Assembly (NCBI RefSeq): GCF_014648315.1
Contig: NZ_BMQW01000009.1
Coordinates: 1 to 64,000, forward strand
DNA length: 64,000 nt
Source: Shewanella ulleungensis
Lineage (GTDB): Bacteria > Pseudomonadota > Gammaproteobacteria > Enterobacterales > Shewanellaceae
Reading direction: 5' to 3'
Translations under genes and position numbers: made by a program
In this document: in pieces, positions 18,005 through 28,539 of the stretch
How positions within the stretch are numbered: the stretch's first letter is position 1
How the letters are laid out: every line of letters begins with the position of its first letter
The notes under the pieces: generated by a model
Database searches by the model: none
Seen by the model: only the letters and a program-made list of their open reading frames with translations
What the model was told of the DNA's origin: nothing

Positions 18005-19174
18005 ATGAGCGACTTATATACCAGCTTAAACTTCGGTTTAGGTGAAGATGTAGATATGTTACGTGATGCCGTGCGCGGTTTTGCGGCCAACGAAATTGCG
18101 CCTATGGCCGCCCAAGTCGATATCGACAATGAGTTCCCTAATCAATTATGGCCAGTACTTGGCGATATGGGTTTATTAGGTGTCACTGTTGATGAACAAT
18201 ATGGTGGAGCCAACATGGGCTACCTTGCGCACGTTGTCGCAATGGAAGAAATCTCCCGCGCATCTGCTTCTATCGGTTTAAGTTATGGTGCTCATTCAAA
18301 TTTGTGTGTAAACCAAATTAACCGTAATGGTAATGACGCTCAAAAAGCAAAATATTTACCTAAGCTAGTCAGTGGTGAGCACATTGGTGCACTTGCGATG
18401 AGCGAACCTAATGCCGGTTCTGATGTGGTGTCAATGAAGCTACATGCACGCAAACAAGGCGACCATTACATTCTTAATGGCAATAAAATGTGGATCACTA
18501 ACGGCCCTGATGCTCACACCTATGTGATTTATGCCAAAACCGACATAGAAAAAGGCGCACATGGTATTACCGCGTTTATCGTTGAGCGTGGCTACAAAGG
18601 ATTTACTCAGGCACAAAAACTCGACAAGCTTGGTATGCGTGGTTCTAACACTTGCGAACTGGTATTTGAAGACTGTGAAGTACCAGAAGAAAACATCTTA
18701 GGCGGCCTCAATAATGGCGTAAAAGTGTTGATGAGTGGGTTAGATTATGAACGTGTAGTGTTGTCTGGTGGCCCATTAGGCATTATGTCTGCTTGTATGG
18801 ACATCGTGGTTCCTTACATTCATGAACGCGAACAGTTTGGACAATCCATTGGCCAATTCCAATTAGTACAAGGCAAACTGGCAGATATGTACACAGGTAT
18901 GAACGCTGCTCGATCATATGTTTACAGCGTAGCTAAATCTTGTGACCGCGGTGAAACTACTCGTAAAGACGCCGCTGGTGCGATTTTATACAGCGCTGAG
19001 CTTGCCACTAAAATGGCCTTAGATGCGATTCAATTACTCGGCGGCAATGGCTATGTCAACGAATACGCCACCGGCCGTTTATTGCGTGATGCTAAGCTTT
19101 ACGAAATTGGTGCAGGCACCTCTGAAATTCGCCGCATGTTAATTGGTCGCGAATTGTTTAACGAGTCAAAGTAA
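18005..19174 (+). CDS. liuA: Isovaleryl-CoA dehydrogenase LiuA
   Basis: LiuA oxidises isovaleryl-CoA to 3-methylcrotonyl-CoA with FAD, passing electrons to ETF; this is the first committed step after leucine deamination and decarboxylation. The 389-residue length is typical. The acyl-CoA dehydrogenase N-terminal, middle ([35 protein letters not shown]) and C-terminal domains are present. Glu in [17 protein letters not shown] is at the place of the catalytic base specific to isovaleryl-CoA dehydrogenases, and [20 protein letters not shown] is conserved. It is the first enzyme gene of the liu operon. ETF is encoded at 34152-35826. Confidence 0.95.
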   Translation: MSDLYTSLNFGLGEDVDMLRDAVRGFAANEIAPMAAQVDIDNEFPNQLWPVLGDMGLLGVTVDEQYGGANMGYLAHVVAMEEISRASASIGLSYGAHSNLCVNQINRNGNDAQKAKYLPKLVSGEHIGALAMSEPNAGSDVVSMKLHARKQGDHYILNGNKMWITNGPDAHTYVIYAKTDIEKGAHGITAFIVERGYKGFTQAQKLDKLGMRGSNTCELVFEDCEVPEENILGGLNNGVKVLMSGLDYERVVLSGGPLGIMSACMDIVVPYIHEREQFGQSIGQFQLVQGKLADMYTGMNAARSYVYSVAKSCDRGETTRKDAAGAILYSAELATKMALDAIQLLGGNGYVNEYATGRLLRDAKLYEIGAGTSEIRRMLIGRELFNESK

Positions 19175-19262
19175 CTAGCATTCCAGTACGAAGACGGCAT
19201 ATCAAGCGTGTCATGTCGTCTTAATCAAGCCCCCTATTTTTTGCTTCATTAAGGATATAGAA

Positions 19263-20870
19263 ATGACGCAACTTAGCAGCCGTATCAATCCTCGCAGTGA
19301 CGAATTTAAAGCCAAGTCAGACAGCATGGCGTTATTGGTCGATGATCTTCAACAAAAACTAAATAAAATCGAACAAGGTGGCGGCCCTGTCGCATTAGAA
19401 CGCCATTTATCTCGTGGTAAATTATTGCCACGCCAGCGCGTTGAAAAGCTGCTCGACCCAGGTTCACCCTTTTTAGAAATATCGCAATTTGCCGCTTACG
19501 AAGTTTATGACGAAGAAGTCCCTGCTGCTGGCGTCATTGCTGGTATTGGTAGAGTCAGTGGTGTTGAGTGCATGATTATTGCCAACGACGCCACAGTAAA
19601 AGGTGGCACCTACTACCCTATTACTGTTAAAAAGCATTTACGTGCGCAAGACATTGCCAGCCGTTGCCACTTACCGTGTATCTACTTAGTCGATTCTGGT
19701 GGCGCGAATTTACCTCGCCAAGATGAAGTATTTCCAGACCGCGATCATTTCGGCAGAATTTTCTATAACCAAGCGCAAATGTCAGCCAAAGGTATTCCAC
19801 AAATTGCCGTCGTCATGGGCTTGTGTACCGCAGGGGGTGCTTATGTACCTGCCATGGCCGATGAGTCAATTATTGTCAAAGAACAAGGCACCATCTTTTT
19901 AGCCGGACCTCCATTAGTGAAAGCAGCGACGGGCGAAGAAGTCAGTGCAGAAGAGCTTGGCGGTGCAGAAGTTCACACTAAAATATCCGGTGTTGCCGAT
20001 CATTTAGCGCAAAATGACGACCACGCACTTGAGCTTGCTCGCCGTGCAATACTGCGTCTTAATCATCAAAAAGAAATCAAAAGCCTATTAAGCCCAGTCA
20101 AACCACCTAAGTTCGATATCCATGAATTGTACGGCATTGTCGGTACCGATCTTAAAAAGCCGTTTGATGTAAAAGAAGTCATTGCCCGTGTGGTTGATGA
20201 CTCTGACTTTGACGAATTTAAAGCCAACTACGGTGCAACCTTAGTGTGTGGTTTTGCGCGTATACATGGTTATCCTGTTGGTATTGTGGCTAATAACGGT
20301 ATTTTATTTTCTGAGTCGGCGCAAAAAGGCGCTCACTTCATTGAACTGTGTTGCCAACGTAAAATTCCGCTGTTATTCCTGCAAAATATTACCGGCTTTA
20401 TGGTGGGTAAAAAGTACGAACACGAAGGCATTGCTAAACATGGTGCCAAAATGGTAACCGCAGTATCTTGTGCCAATGTGCCTAAATTTACCGTCATTAT
20501 CGGTGGTAGTTACGGTGCGGGTAACTACGGCATGTGTGGGCGCGCATTCGAACCTACCATGATGTGGATGTGGCCTAACGCCCGTATTTCGGTAATGGGC
20601 GGAGAACAAGCTGCTGGCGTATTAGCCACAGTGCGCCGCGATGGTTTAGCCCGTAAAGGCGTTGAATGGTCTGCAGAAGATGAGCAAGCCTTCCGTAAGC
20701 CGATTGTTGAACAATACGAAAAAGAGGGACATCCGTATCATGCCAGTGCCCGTCTTTGGGATGATGGCATTATTGATCCGGCACAAACACGCGACGTGGT
20801 CGGTTTAGCCTTATCGGCAGCATTAAATGCTCCCATTGAAGACACCCGCTTTGGGGTGTTCCGCATGTAA
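19263..20870 (+). CDS. liuB: Methylcrotonyl-CoA carboxylase, carboxyltransferase subunit LiuB
   Basis: LiuB is the beta subunit of the biotin enzyme that carboxylates 3-methylcrotonyl-CoA to 3-methylglutaconyl-CoA. It transfers CO2 from biotin carried on LiuD. The 535 residues span both halves of a crotonase-type carboxyltransferase: the N-terminal half has [24 protein letters not shown] sequence ([19 protein letters not shown]) and [17 protein letters not shown]. The C-terminal half has [21 protein letters not shown], of which the FMVG and [12 protein letters not shown] segments are diagnostic. It lies 88 nt after liuA. Length and motifs favour methylcrotonyl- over propionyl-CoA carboxylase. 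Confidence 0.95.
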   Translation: MTQLSSRINPRSDEFKAKSDSMALLVDDLQQKLNKIEQGGGPVALERHLSRGKLLPRQRVEKLLDPGSPFLEISQFAAYEVYDEEVPAAGVIAGIGRVSGVECMIIANDATVKGGTYYPITVKKHLRAQDIASRCHLPCIYLVDSGGANLPRQDEVFPDRDHFGRIFYNQAQMSAKGIPQIAVVMGLCTAGGAYVPAMADESIIVKEQGTIFLAGPPLVKAATGEEVSAEELGGAEVHTKISGVADHLAQNDDHALELARRAILRLNHQKEIKSLLSPVKPPKFDIHELYGIVGTDLKKPFDVKEVIARVVDDSDFDEFKANYGATLVCGFARIHGYPVGIVANNGILFSESAQKGAHFIELCCQRKIPLLFLQNITGFMVGKKYEHEGIAKHGAKMVTAVSCANVPKFTVIIGGSYGAGNYGMCGRAFEPTMMWMWPNARISVMGGEQAAGVLATVRRDGLARKGVEWSAEDEQAFRKPIVEQYEKEGHPYHASARLWDDGIIDPAQTRDVVGLALSAALNAPIEDTRFGVFRM

Positions 20871-20908
20871 TTCATGTGGTTAATTCAGCGAATAAGGAGT
20901 AAAAAATA

Positions 20909-21724
20909 ATGTTATCAAACCAATATAAGTTCATTGAATGCCGCCTAGAACAAGGAGTAGCAGAGCTCATTTTAAACCGAGTTGAAGTGCATAATGCCTT
21001 TGATGAAGTGATGATCAGCGAGATGATCCAGGCTATCGACAGCTTTGCCAGTAACAATCAATGTAATGTGTTGATTTTACGTGCTAATGGTAAAAACTTC
21101 AGTGCTGGCGCCGACCTCAATTGGATGCGCAAACAAGCAAAAATGGACTTTGAACAAAATCTGACTGATGCCTATGAGCTTGCCAAGTTGATGCACGTGT
21201 TAGACAAGTTTCCAAAACCCACTATTGCCTTAGTACAAGGCGCAGCCTTTGGTGGTGCATTAGGCTTGATTTGCTGCTGCGATATTGCCATTGCTAACAC
21301 TCGCGCCAGTTTTTGTTTAAGCGAAGTGAAATTAGGGCTTATCCCTGCGGTGATAAGTCCGTATGTGATTCGTGCCATGGGTAATCGCCAATCACGTCGC
21401 TTTATGCTGACAGCTGAACGCTTTAGTGCTGATGTAGCTTTAACTCATCAAGTCATTCATGAAGTTAACGACGACTTAGATGCTGCTGCGGCCCCTTTTA
21501 TCTCAGCATTTAATGCCAACAGTCCTCAGGGCATGGCATGGGCAAAAAATCTTGTATCACATTTAGAAAACGGCGTGATAGACGACGCTACGCTCGATTT
21601 TACTAGCGAGCAAATTGCTCGTATTCGAGTATCAGAAGAAGGTCAAGAAGGCCTTAATGCTTTCTTTGAAAAACGTACGCCTACATGGAAAACCGCTAAA
21701 TCTGATCCACAAGGAGCCCAATAA
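20909..21724 (+). CDS. liuC: Methylglutaconyl-CoA hydratase LiuC
   Basis: LiuC hydrates 3-methylglutaconyl-CoA to HMG-CoA. It is a 271-residue enoyl-CoA hydratase-fold protein. The first oxyanion-hole segment is NGKNFSAGADLNWMRKQA, and the second is VQGAAFGGALGLICCCDIAI, followed by LSEVKLGLIPAVISPYVIRA. AAGGAG lies 10 nt before the ATG. The stop codon overlaps the liuD start (TAATG), which suggests coupled translation. The assignment over other crotonase-family hydratases rests on operon position. Confidence 0.93.
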   Translation: MLSNQYKFIECRLEQGVAELILNRVEVHNAFDEVMISEMIQAIDSFASNNQCNVLILRANGKNFSAGADLNWMRKQAKMDFEQNLTDAYELAKLMHVLDKFPKPTIALVQGAAFGGALGLICCCDIAIANTRASFCLSEVKLGLIPAVISPYVIRAMGNRQSRRFMLTAERFSADVALTHQVIHEVNDDLDAAAAPFISAFNANSPQGMAWAKNLVSHLENGVIDDATLDFTSEQIARIRVSEEGQEGLNAFFEKRTPTWKTAKSDPQGAQ

Positions 21725-23754
21725 TGTTTACCAAATTACTGATTGCTAACCGTGGTGAAATTGCCTGCCGCATTATCAAAACAGCGCAAACCATGGGTGT
21801 TCGCACCATCGCCCTTTATTCCGATGCCGACAAAGATGCCCGCCATGTGGCCATGGCAGATGAATCGTTTTACCTAGGTGGCAGCGCCCCAGCGGACTCA
21901 TATCTAAAAGCCGATTTAATTATCGATATCGCCAAAAGATCGGGTGCGGAAGCCGTTCACCCAGGTTACGGTTTTTTATCTGAAAATGCCGAGTTTGCCC
22001 GTAAATGTGAGCAAAATGGTATCGCCTTTGTCGGCCCTGGTAGCGATGCGATTGATGCCATGGGCAGCAAAAGTGCCGCCAAAGACATTATGTCAAAAGC
22101 CAATGTCCCCCTCGTGCCGGGTTATCATGGCGACGATCAAACGGATGCCACGTTAATAGCAGAAGCCAATGCTGTTGGTTTCCCGTTATTAATTAAAGCA
22201 GCCTACGGTGGTGGTGGTAAAGGAATGCGCATCGTTGAAAACGACGGTGAAATTCTTGAAGCTATTAAATCCGCACGCCGTGAAGCCAGCTCGTCATTTG
22301 GCAATGACAAATTGTTAATGGAACGTTACCTACGTCAACCACGTCATGTTGAAGTGCAAGTGTTTGCCGACACTCAAGGCAACGCTATTTACTTATCTGA
22401 TCGTGACTGCTCTATTCAACGTCGCCATCAAAAAGTAGTTGAAGAAGCGCCAGCCCCCGGTTTGTCTGACGAACTACGAGCACAAATGGGTAACGCCGCC
22501 GTTGCAGCTGCTAAAGCCATTGATTATGTCGGTGCGGGAACGGTTGAGTTTCTGCTCGACACAGACAACAGCTTCTACTTCATGGAAATGAACACCCGCT
22601 TGCAAGTAGAGCATCCAGTAACCGAAATGGTGACAGGTCAAGACTTAGTAAAATGGCAATTAATTGTCGCCAGTGGGGGGGAGTTACCGCTGCGCCAGGA
22701 TGAGGTGCGTATTCATGGCCACTCATTTGAAGTGCGAATTTACGCTGAAGATCCGCAAAACGAATTTTTACCTGCCAGCGGTAAGCTCAATTTTTTACGT
22801 GAACCAGAACAAAATCGTCACGTGCGCATAGATTCAGGCATTCGTGAAAACGATGTCATCAGTAACTTTTATGACCCAATGATCGCCAAGCTGATTGTAT
22901 GGGATGAGTCGCGCCCTCGCGCACTACAACGTTTAGTACACGCACTTGAGTCATACCAAATCAGTGGCCTTAAACATAACATCGAGTTTTTAGCCAACAT
23001 TGCTGAACACCCAGCCTTTGCTGCGGCAGACTTCTGTACCGACTTTATTGAACGCTATGGCGATACCTTAATTGGTGACGCAGCTATTGAAGCAAATACT
23101 GCGTTAGCATTAGCAGGACTTTTTCAAGTGCTGTCACGTAAACAAGCGGCAAAAGCACTGGCCATAAACAGCGCCGACCCATATTCACCTTGGGGCCTCG
23201 TGAGCGGCTTTAGACTCAATAGTTCAAGCGTGCATCGTGTGTCGTTATTAACTGACGCATCCGCCGAAGTACAACAACATGACTTGCTACTGACAGCCGT
23301 TGGCGAACAATATCAATTGTGTTTACATGACCAAGTGTTGACGTTAGCGGGTGAATTGAAAGCCGATTTACTTTTAGCTGAGATTAATGGTCATAAGAGC
23401 AAAATTCCTGTTAGCCATCAAGGCGACGACTTTACGCTATTTTTACCTTCTGGCAGTTATCACTTTAAAGCCATATTGGCTCAAGTGATTGAAGAAGTGA
23501 TTAACCATGCAGATAAGCTTAAAGCACCAATGAATGGCACTGTTGTGACTCATTTAGTGGAAGTGGGCGAACAAGTTAAGGCGGGCCAAGGTTTATTAGT
23601 GATGGAAGCCATGAAAATGGAATACACCATCGAAGCGCCGTTTGATGGCGTGGTGAGCGAGTTTTACTTCCAAAGCGGTGAGCTTGTCAGTGACGGTGCA
23701 CAACTATTAAACGTTGAACCATTAGCCTCTGAAGCTAACGTCGAGGAAGCGTAA
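21724..23754 (+). CDS. liuD: Methylcrotonyl-CoA carboxylase, biotin carboxylase/carrier subunit LiuD
   Basis: LiuD is the alpha subunit, which carboxylates its own biotin with ATP and bicarbonate for use by LiuB. The 676 residues comprise a biotin carboxylase domain (residues 1-445, ATP-grasp glycine loop KAAYGGGGKGMRIV and MEMNTRLQVEHPVTEMVTG). A linker or BT domain follows, and a C-terminal biotinyl domain has EAMKMEYTIEAP, where the biotinylated lysine sits about 40 residues from the end. It overlaps liuC by one base and abuts liuE directly. Confidence 0.95.
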   Translation: MFTKLLIANRGEIACRIIKTAQTMGVRTIALYSDADKDARHVAMADESFYLGGSAPADSYLKADLIIDIAKRSGAEAVHPGYGFLSENAEFARKCEQNGIAFVGPGSDAIDAMGSKSAAKDIMSKANVPLVPGYHGDDQTDATLIAEANAVGFPLLIKAAYGGGGKGMRIVENDGEILEAIKSARREASSSFGNDKLLMERYLRQPRHVEVQVFADTQGNAIYLSDRDCSIQRRHQKVVEEAPAPGLSDELRAQMGNAAVAAAKAIDYVGAGTVEFLLDTDNSFYFMEMNTRLQVEHPVTEMVTGQDLVKWQLIVASGGELPLRQDEVRIHGHSFEVRIYAEDPQNEFLPASGKLNFLREPEQNRHVRIDSGIRENDVISNFYDPMIAKLIVWDESRPRALQRLVHALESYQISGLKHNIEFLANIAEHPAFAAADFCTDFIERYGDTLIGDAAIEANTALALAGLFQVLSRKQAAKALAINSADPYSPWGLVSGFRLNSSSVHRVSLLTDASAEVQQHDLLLTAVGEQYQLCLHDQVLTLAGELKADLLLAEINGHKSKIPVSHQGDDFTLFLPSGSYHFKAILAQVIEEVINHADKLKAPMNGTVVTHLVEVGEQVKAGQGLLVMEAMKMEYTIEAPFDGVVSEFYFQSGELVSDGAQLLNVEPLASEANVEEA

Positions 23755-24645
23755 ATGTTACCGACTAAAGTGAGCATTTTTGAAGTCGGTGCGCGTGACG
23801 GTTTACAAAACGAAGTGCCGGTGACCACTGCTGACAAACTCACGCTAATCAAACAACTTGGTGATGCAGGTGTTAAGCGTATTGAAGCAGGCAGCTTTGT
23901 GTCACCCAAGTGGGTGCCACAAATGGCCGATTCCGATGCCGTATTGCAGCAGCTCAAACGACAAGCTGGTGTGGTTTACAGTGCATTAACCCCTAACCTA
24001 AAAGGGTTTGAACTAGCCCTTGCTGCAGGTGCGGATGAAGTGGCTATTTTTGGCGCAGCATCAGAAAGTTTTAGTCAAAAAAACATTAATTGCTCTATTG
24101 ATGAGTCAATCGAGCGCTTTATTCCGTTGATGGAAGCCGCCAAAAAACACAATATCCCAGTGCGAGGCTACGTGTCTTGTGTGCTGGGTTGTCCATACGA
24201 AGGCGATATTGCAGTGAGTGAAGTCGCGAGAGTATCTGAGATCCTTTATAAAATGGGTTGTTACGAAATCTCATTAGGCGACACCATCGGTGTTGGCACT
24301 CCCAATAAAGCGCGGCAGATGGTTGAGGCTGTCGCTAAAGTGGTTCCTGTTGATAAGTTAGCTTTGCATTTTCACGACACATACGGCCAAGCGTTAGCCA
24401 ACATACTTGCCTGCCTTGAAACCGGTGTCAGCGTGTTTGATGTTTCAGTTGCTGGTCTTGGTGGTTGTCCGTATGCAAAAGGTGCGTCGGGCAATCTCGC
24501 CACAGAAGATTTGGTGTATATGCTTCATGGCATGGGGATTGATACCGGTATTGACCTCGCTAAGCTTGCACTGGCGGGCGATAACATTAGCCGCGTGTTG
24601 GGGCGCGCTAATGGGTCTAAAGTGGCAAATGCAATCAGAACATAA
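23755..24645 (+). CDS. liuE: Hydroxymethylglutaryl-CoA lyase LiuE
   Basis: LiuE cleaves HMG-CoA to acetyl-CoA and acetoacetate, ending the leucine pathway. The 296-residue TIM-barrel protein has the metal/substrate motif [10 protein letters not shown] at residues 10-20 and the conserved [11 protein letters not shown]. It also has [13 protein letters not shown] and the C-terminal signature [14 protein letters not shown] that carries the active-site cysteine. The ATG follows the liuD stop without a gap. The acetoacetate it makes is presumably activated by the CoA-transferase encoded next. Confidence 0.95.
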   Translation: MLPTKVSIFEVGARDGLQNEVPVTTADKLTLIKQLGDAGVKRIEAGSFVSPKWVPQMADSDAVLQQLKRQAGVVYSALTPNLKGFELALAAGADEVAIFGAASESFSQKNINCSIDESIERFIPLMEAAKKHNIPVRGYVSCVLGCPYEGDIAVSEVARVSEILYKMGCYEISLGDTIGVGTPNKARQMVEAVAKVVPVDKLALHFHDTYGQALANILACLETGVSVFDVSVAGLGGCPYAKGASGNLATEDLVYMLHGMGIDTGIDLAKLALAGDNISRVLGRANGSKVANAIRT

Positions 24646-24711
24646 TCACATATACTCACTGGGGTGAGGCAAAACACTCACCGTTGTGAACATAACAATA
24701 AGGACAACAAG

Positions 24712-25416
24712 ATGGCAGGATTCAATAAAGTCGTCCACAGCTATGACGAAGCACTAGCAGGACTGAGTGACGACATGACCATTATGGTCGGCGGATTTGG
24801 TTTATGTGGTATTCCTGAAGGTTTAATTAACCACATGGTTAAATTGGGTGTAAAAGGCTTAACCGCTATTTCAAACAACGCTGGTGTTGATGATTTTGGT
24901 TTAGGTTTGTTACTTAAACAACATCAAATTTCGACCATGATAGCCTCTTATGTTGGCGAAAATGCCACCTTTGAACAACAAATGTTGTCTGGTGAGCTTA
25001 ATGTCATTCTCACGCCACAAGGCACATTGGCTGAAAAAATTCGTGCTGGCGGCGCTGGCATTCCGGCATTTTTCACCGCGACAGGTTACGGAACGCCGAT
25101 TGCTGACGGAAAAGAAACCCGTGAAATTAAAGGTCGGCATTACGTATTAGAAGAATCATTAACGGCAGATTTTGCCTTAATTCGAGCCTGGAAAGCCGAC
25201 ACTATGGGCAATTTGGTGTTTCGAAAAACCGCCGCTAACTTCAATCCAATGATGGCCACCGCAGGTAAAATCACCGTGGTTGAGGCTGAAGAAATTGTTG
25301 AACCAGGTGAGTTAGATCCAGACCACATCCATACACCCGGTATTTATGTTGATCGCGTTATCAAAGCCAGCTTTGAAAAGCGTATAGAACAACGTACCGT
25401 CAAAGCTGCGAAATAA
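24712..25416 (+). CDS. 3-ketoacid CoA-transferase subunit A
   Basis: This is the alpha subunit of a succinyl-CoA:3-ketoacid (acetoacetate) CoA-transferase, which converts acetoacetate from the HMG-CoA lyase reaction to acetoacetyl-CoA. The 234 residues carry the family signature [15 protein letters not shown] near residue 22 and [18 protein letters not shown] 24712 is chosen because AAGGA lies 8 nt upstream; an in-frame start at 24664 adds polar residues not seen in the family. It is named scoA or atoD in different species. It lies 66 nt after liuE and 13 nt before the beta subunit, so it belongs to the same operon. Confidence 0.92.
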   Translation: MAGFNKVVHSYDEALAGLSDDMTIMVGGFGLCGIPEGLINHMVKLGVKGLTAISNNAGVDDFGLGLLLKQHQISTMIASYVGENATFEQQMLSGELNVILTPQGTLAEKIRAGGAGIPAFFTATGYGTPIADGKETREIKGRHYVLEESLTADFALIRAWKADTMGNLVFRKTAANFNPMMATAGKITVVEAEEIVEPGELDPDHIHTPGIYVDRVIKASFEKRIEQRTVKAAK

Positions 25417-25429
25417 GGGAGACAACACC

Positions 25430-26086
25430 ATGGCACTGACCAGAGAACAACTCGCCCAGCGCGTAGCAAAAGAATTACAAGACGGTTTTTACGTTAATTT
25501 AGGTATTGGTATTCCAACACTTGTGGCTAACTATATTCCGCAAGGCATGCAAGTGATGCTGCAATCTGAAAACGGTTTACTCGGCATGGGCGAGTTTCCA
25601 ACAGAAGAAAACATTGATGCCGACCTTATCAACGCCGGCAAACAAACGGTTACCGCAGTTGCTGGCGCGTCATTCTTTTCATCAGCAGAAAGCTTTGCGA
25701 TGATCCGTGGCGGCCACGTAGACTTAACCGTATTAGGCGCATTTGAAGTCGATGTTAACGGCTCTATCGCCTCATGGATGATCCCAGGAAAACTGATTAA
25801 GGGCATGGGCGGCGCAATGGATTTAGTCGCTGGCGCTGACAATATTATTGTCACCATGATGCACGCAGACAAACATGGTAATTCAAAATTATTACCCAAA
25901 TGTGAATTGCCATTAACCGGTTATGGCTGCATTAAACGAGTCATGACCGATTTAGCCTTTATGGAAATTAAAGACGGTGCATTTCATTTACTTGAACGTG
26001 CGCCTGGTGTGACTGTGGAAGAAATAGTCACAAAAACTGCAGGTAAATTAGTGGTGCCAGAACACGTACCCGAAATGACGTTTTAA
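25430..26086 (+). CDS. 3-ketoacid CoA-transferase subunit B
   Basis: This is the beta subunit of the CoA-transferase (scoB or atoA in other species). The 218 residues include NLGIGIPTLVANY and the signature LQSENGLLGMG, whose glutamate forms the glutamyl-CoA thioester intermediate. GGHVDLTVLGAFEVDVNGSI and LPLTGYGCIKRVMTDLAF are also conserved. A GGGAGA ribosome-binding site precedes the ATG. It is the last gene of the liu operon, and a terminator follows 20 nt later. Confidence 0.93.
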   Translation: MALTREQLAQRVAKELQDGFYVNLGIGIPTLVANYIPQGMQVMLQSENGLLGMGEFPTEENIDADLINAGKQTVTAVAGASFFSSAESFAMIRGGHVDLTVLGAFEVDVNGSIASWMIPGKLIKGMGGAMDLVAGADNIIVTMMHADKHGNSKLLPKCELPLTGYGCIKRVMTDLAFMEIKDGAFHLLERAPGVTVEEIVTKTAGKLVVPEHVPEMTF

Positions 26087-26108
26087 GATTAAATAGTTAT
26101 GCTCAATA

Positions 26109-26129
26109 AGCCCGGTTTTACCGGGCTTT
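26109..26129. terminator. Terminator after the liu operon
   Basis: AGCCCGGT and ACCGGGCT form a compact GC-rich hairpin, followed by TTGTT. It lies between convergent genes. Confidence 0.75.
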
Positions 26130-26148
26130 GTTACCGGCTTTGTGAGTA

Positions 26149-27006
26149 TTATTCCTCTGTAGGGATAACTAACACATTACTGCGCATCCGACTTAGAATC
26201 TCTTCTGCAGTATTACCAATAATTCGCCCTAATAACCCTTGGCGCTGCCTTGCACCTAACACAAAGTATTGGCTTTTTAAGCGGCAAGCTAATTCAAATA
26301 AACATAATTCAGGCTCACCAGTAATGATGTGCATGCAATCTGCATCAACACCTATCTCGGTAATTTTTTGTTTATGCTCCGCATACGCCTTTTTCACCAA
26401 GGCATTGAGATCAAGTAAATCCATATCGCGCACAATTTGCGGAATTCTGAGTACGTAAGCCACATGTAATGTTGTCCCAGTCGCTTTAGCAAATTGTTTC
26501 CCATGCGCGATAACCGCATCATTAAGGCGTTGTTTCGCAGGGTTACTGGTACCTAAATCAATTGAGATTAAGGTAGTTTGTCCATTATTGAGCGGATTGT
26601 TTGTGAGTAATAATAACGGTATTTTAGTATGACGAATAAGTTGCCAGTCGGTAGGTAAATAATGGTCTGCGTGATGTACTGCTTTAACCATTAAATCAAA
26701 GCCATGACGATGGGCATGACTGCAAGCATGCTCGAAAAGGTATTTACTCCAAATAACATGTAGCGGCACATTGTCAGCATCGAGCGTATCTAAATGGGTT
26801 TGTAATTGTTTTTCTCGTTGAGTCATCAAGGCTTTTTGAGCAACTCCAGCGACCTTTGGGTTATCTCGTTCGGCACCGCTTAAATAAGCATAAGTATAAG
26901 CAAACACTTCGGCTTGTTTATTTAATTGCTTCGCTAAGGTTAACCCATGAGCGATAGCATCAGTGTGGGCTCTTTCCAGTTGAGCAATAACAAATATTTT
27001 GTTCAT
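26149..27006 (-). CDS. Tandem universal stress protein, UspE-like
   Basis: This is a cytoplasmic stress protein with two Usp domains in 285 residues (about 1-135 and 145-285), as in E. coli UspE. The second domain keeps the nucleotide-binding pattern VLGARQRQGLLGRIIGNTAE and ends in SNVLVIPTEE. ATG 27006 is preceded by a near-perfect AAGGAGG at 6 nt; the ATG at 27021 is part of that site and is not the start. It diverges from an antiporter gene whose promoter region has an FNR-type box. UspE genes are often under FNR control, so the shared intergenic region may serve both. Confidence 0.85.
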   Translation of the reverse strand: MNKIFVIAQLERAHTDAIAHGLTLAKQLNKQAEVFAYTYAYLSGAERDNPKVAGVAQKALMTQREKQLQTHLDTLDADNVPLHVIWSKYLFEHACSHAHRHGFDLMVKAVHHADHYLPTDWQLIRHTKIPLLLLTNNPLNNGQTTLISIDLGTSNPAKQRLNDAVIAHGKQFAKATGTTLHVAYVLRIPQIVRDMDLLDLNALVKKAYAEHKQKITEIGVDADCMHIITGEPELCLFELACRLKSQYFVLGARQRQGLLGRIIGNTAEEILSRMRSNVLVIPTEE

Positions 27007-27268
27007 TAAAACCTCCTTCATGAGACGTACTAATTATTCATTTGTACCCAAAACACATTGGTAAATACTTATATCATTACGATGTCATCTAACTAAAAAT
27101 CAAATAGTAATCGACTCTAAACAGACCTGTCCAACAGCTCTATTTCTGAATCAAAAACAAAATAAAAACAGCTGTTACATCCACAAATTTTCTCAATGAA
27201 ACGTGAGCTAGTAACTATCTTTAGCTTAGCTAATAGCGTAAGTTTGTGCATAAGTATCGGTATAAAAA

Positions 27269-27282
27269 TTGATCAGCATCAA
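27269..27282 (+). promoter_or_regulatory. FNR/EtrA-type box
   Basis: TTGATCAGCATCAA matches the FNR consensus TTGAT-N4-ATCAA exactly. It is centred 60 nt upstream of the antiporter ATG at 27336, so a start site about 41 nt downstream would leave a short leader with AAGGA (class II activation). It is 263 nt from the usp start. The rest of the 27007-27335 gap shows no gene. Confidence 0.7.
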
Positions 27283-27335
27283 CTTTGTTAGATCAAAATA
27301 ATCAAATACATATTGCCCAATTTAAGGAAAATGAG

Positions 27336-28529
27336 ATGGCAATAGACAGCTTTGTAATGGCATTTTTCATCATTTTGGTTGGCGGTCGTTTATTCGGTGA
27401 ATTGAGTGCGCGATTAGGGTTTCCTAGCGTGGTGGGAGAAGTCACCGCAGGGATCATTATTGGCCCATCACTGCTCAATTGGGTTACCCCACACAGCACT
27501 TTAGCCATCATTGCTGAATTAGGTGTGATATTACTGTTATTTGATATCGGCTGCGAAACTTCAATCAAACGTCTGGCTCATTCTGGCCACAAAGCAATGC
27601 GTGTCGCCTTACTAGGCATAGGGATCCCATTAGTGGCTTGTGGTATTGCCAGCATGTATTGGCTTGCTATTCCTCCTTTTACTGCATTATTTTTTGGTTG
27701 CGCCCTCACAGCCACCAGCATTGGTATTTCAATGCGGGTATTAAGCTTAAATAATCAAACCCAAAGTGTTGCGGGACATATCATACTTGGCGCTGCCGTT
27801 ATCGACGATATCGTTGGGGTGATATTACTAAGCGTATTGTTTAACTTTGCCTCATCAGGCGAGTTTGCTATTGGCTCAACCCTGATGTTATTTACCATGA
27901 TTGCAGCGTTTATTATCTTTAGCCCACCGTTAGTGAGAACCATCATTTATTTAACCCGTTGGTTGCATCTTAAAGCCAGTATTCCTGGCTATGAGGTCAT
28001 GGTCGTAATGGCATTAGTTTGTCTGTTTGCTTGGTTAGCACACTGGTTTGGCACCCCAGCCATTTTGGGCGGATTTGCTGTAGGCATGGGCTTATCAAGA
28101 CAATTCACCTCCCCCTTTAATCGATATCTAAAAAACCCATTTGCGTTTACTCATAAACTCGAAGAGGCTGCCAAGCCCTTAGTTCAATTATTTAGTCCTA
28201 TTTTTTTCGTGTATGTGGGGATTAGCCTTGATCTAAGTCAGTTAGATTTGAGCTTAATGGGGATCCTGCTGTTATTTGGATTAACCTTGATTGCAGTAGC
28301 CGCTAAGTTTATAGCAGGGCTGACTGCGAGTTCCGACTGGCAAGAAAGGTTTATTGTAGGATCGGCAATGGTACCACGGGGTGAGGTCGGGTTAGTGTTT
28401 GCAGAAATGGGCCGACAGCTAGGCGTTATTCACGCTAAAGAATTTGCCATTTTAGTGGTGGTGATTGCCTTAACAACGCTGATAGGGCCACTAATGTTAA
28501 AATTGACTTTACGCAGGCAATCTAAATAA
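27336..28529 (+). CDS. Cation:proton antiporter, CPA2 family
   Basis: This is an integral-membrane Na+/H+ or K+/H+ exchanger (Na_H_Exchanger family) of 397 residues with 12 or 13 helices. Seen features are GRLFGELSARLGFPSVVGEV at the N-terminus, LLLFDIGCETS, the conserved acidic pair in GAAVIDDIVGVI, and MVPRGEVGLVFAEMG near the C-terminus. No TrkA-N or other regulatory domain is attached. ATG 27336 follows TAAGGAAAATGAG; a start at 27285 would lie close to the FNR box and lacks a site. The transported ion cannot be decided from the sequence. Confidence 0.85.
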   Translation: MAIDSFVMAFFIILVGGRLFGELSARLGFPSVVGEVTAGIIIGPSLLNWVTPHSTLAIIAELGVILLLFDIGCETSIKRLAHSGHKAMRVALLGIGIPLVACGIASMYWLAIPPFTALFFGCALTATSIGISMRVLSLNNQTQSVAGHIILGAAVIDDIVGVILLSVLFNFASSGEFAIGSTLMLFTMIAAFIIFSPPLVRTIIYLTRWLHLKASIPGYEVMVVMALVCLFAWLAHWFGTPAILGGFAVGMGLSRQFTSPFNRYLKNPFAFTHKLEEAAKPLVQLFSPIFFVYVGISLDLSQLDLSLMGILLLFGLTLIAVAAKFIAGLTASSDWQERFIVGSAMVPRGEVGLVFAEMGRQLGVIHAKEFAILVVVIALTTLIGPLMLKLTLRRQSK

Positions 28530-28539
28530 ACATCCACCA

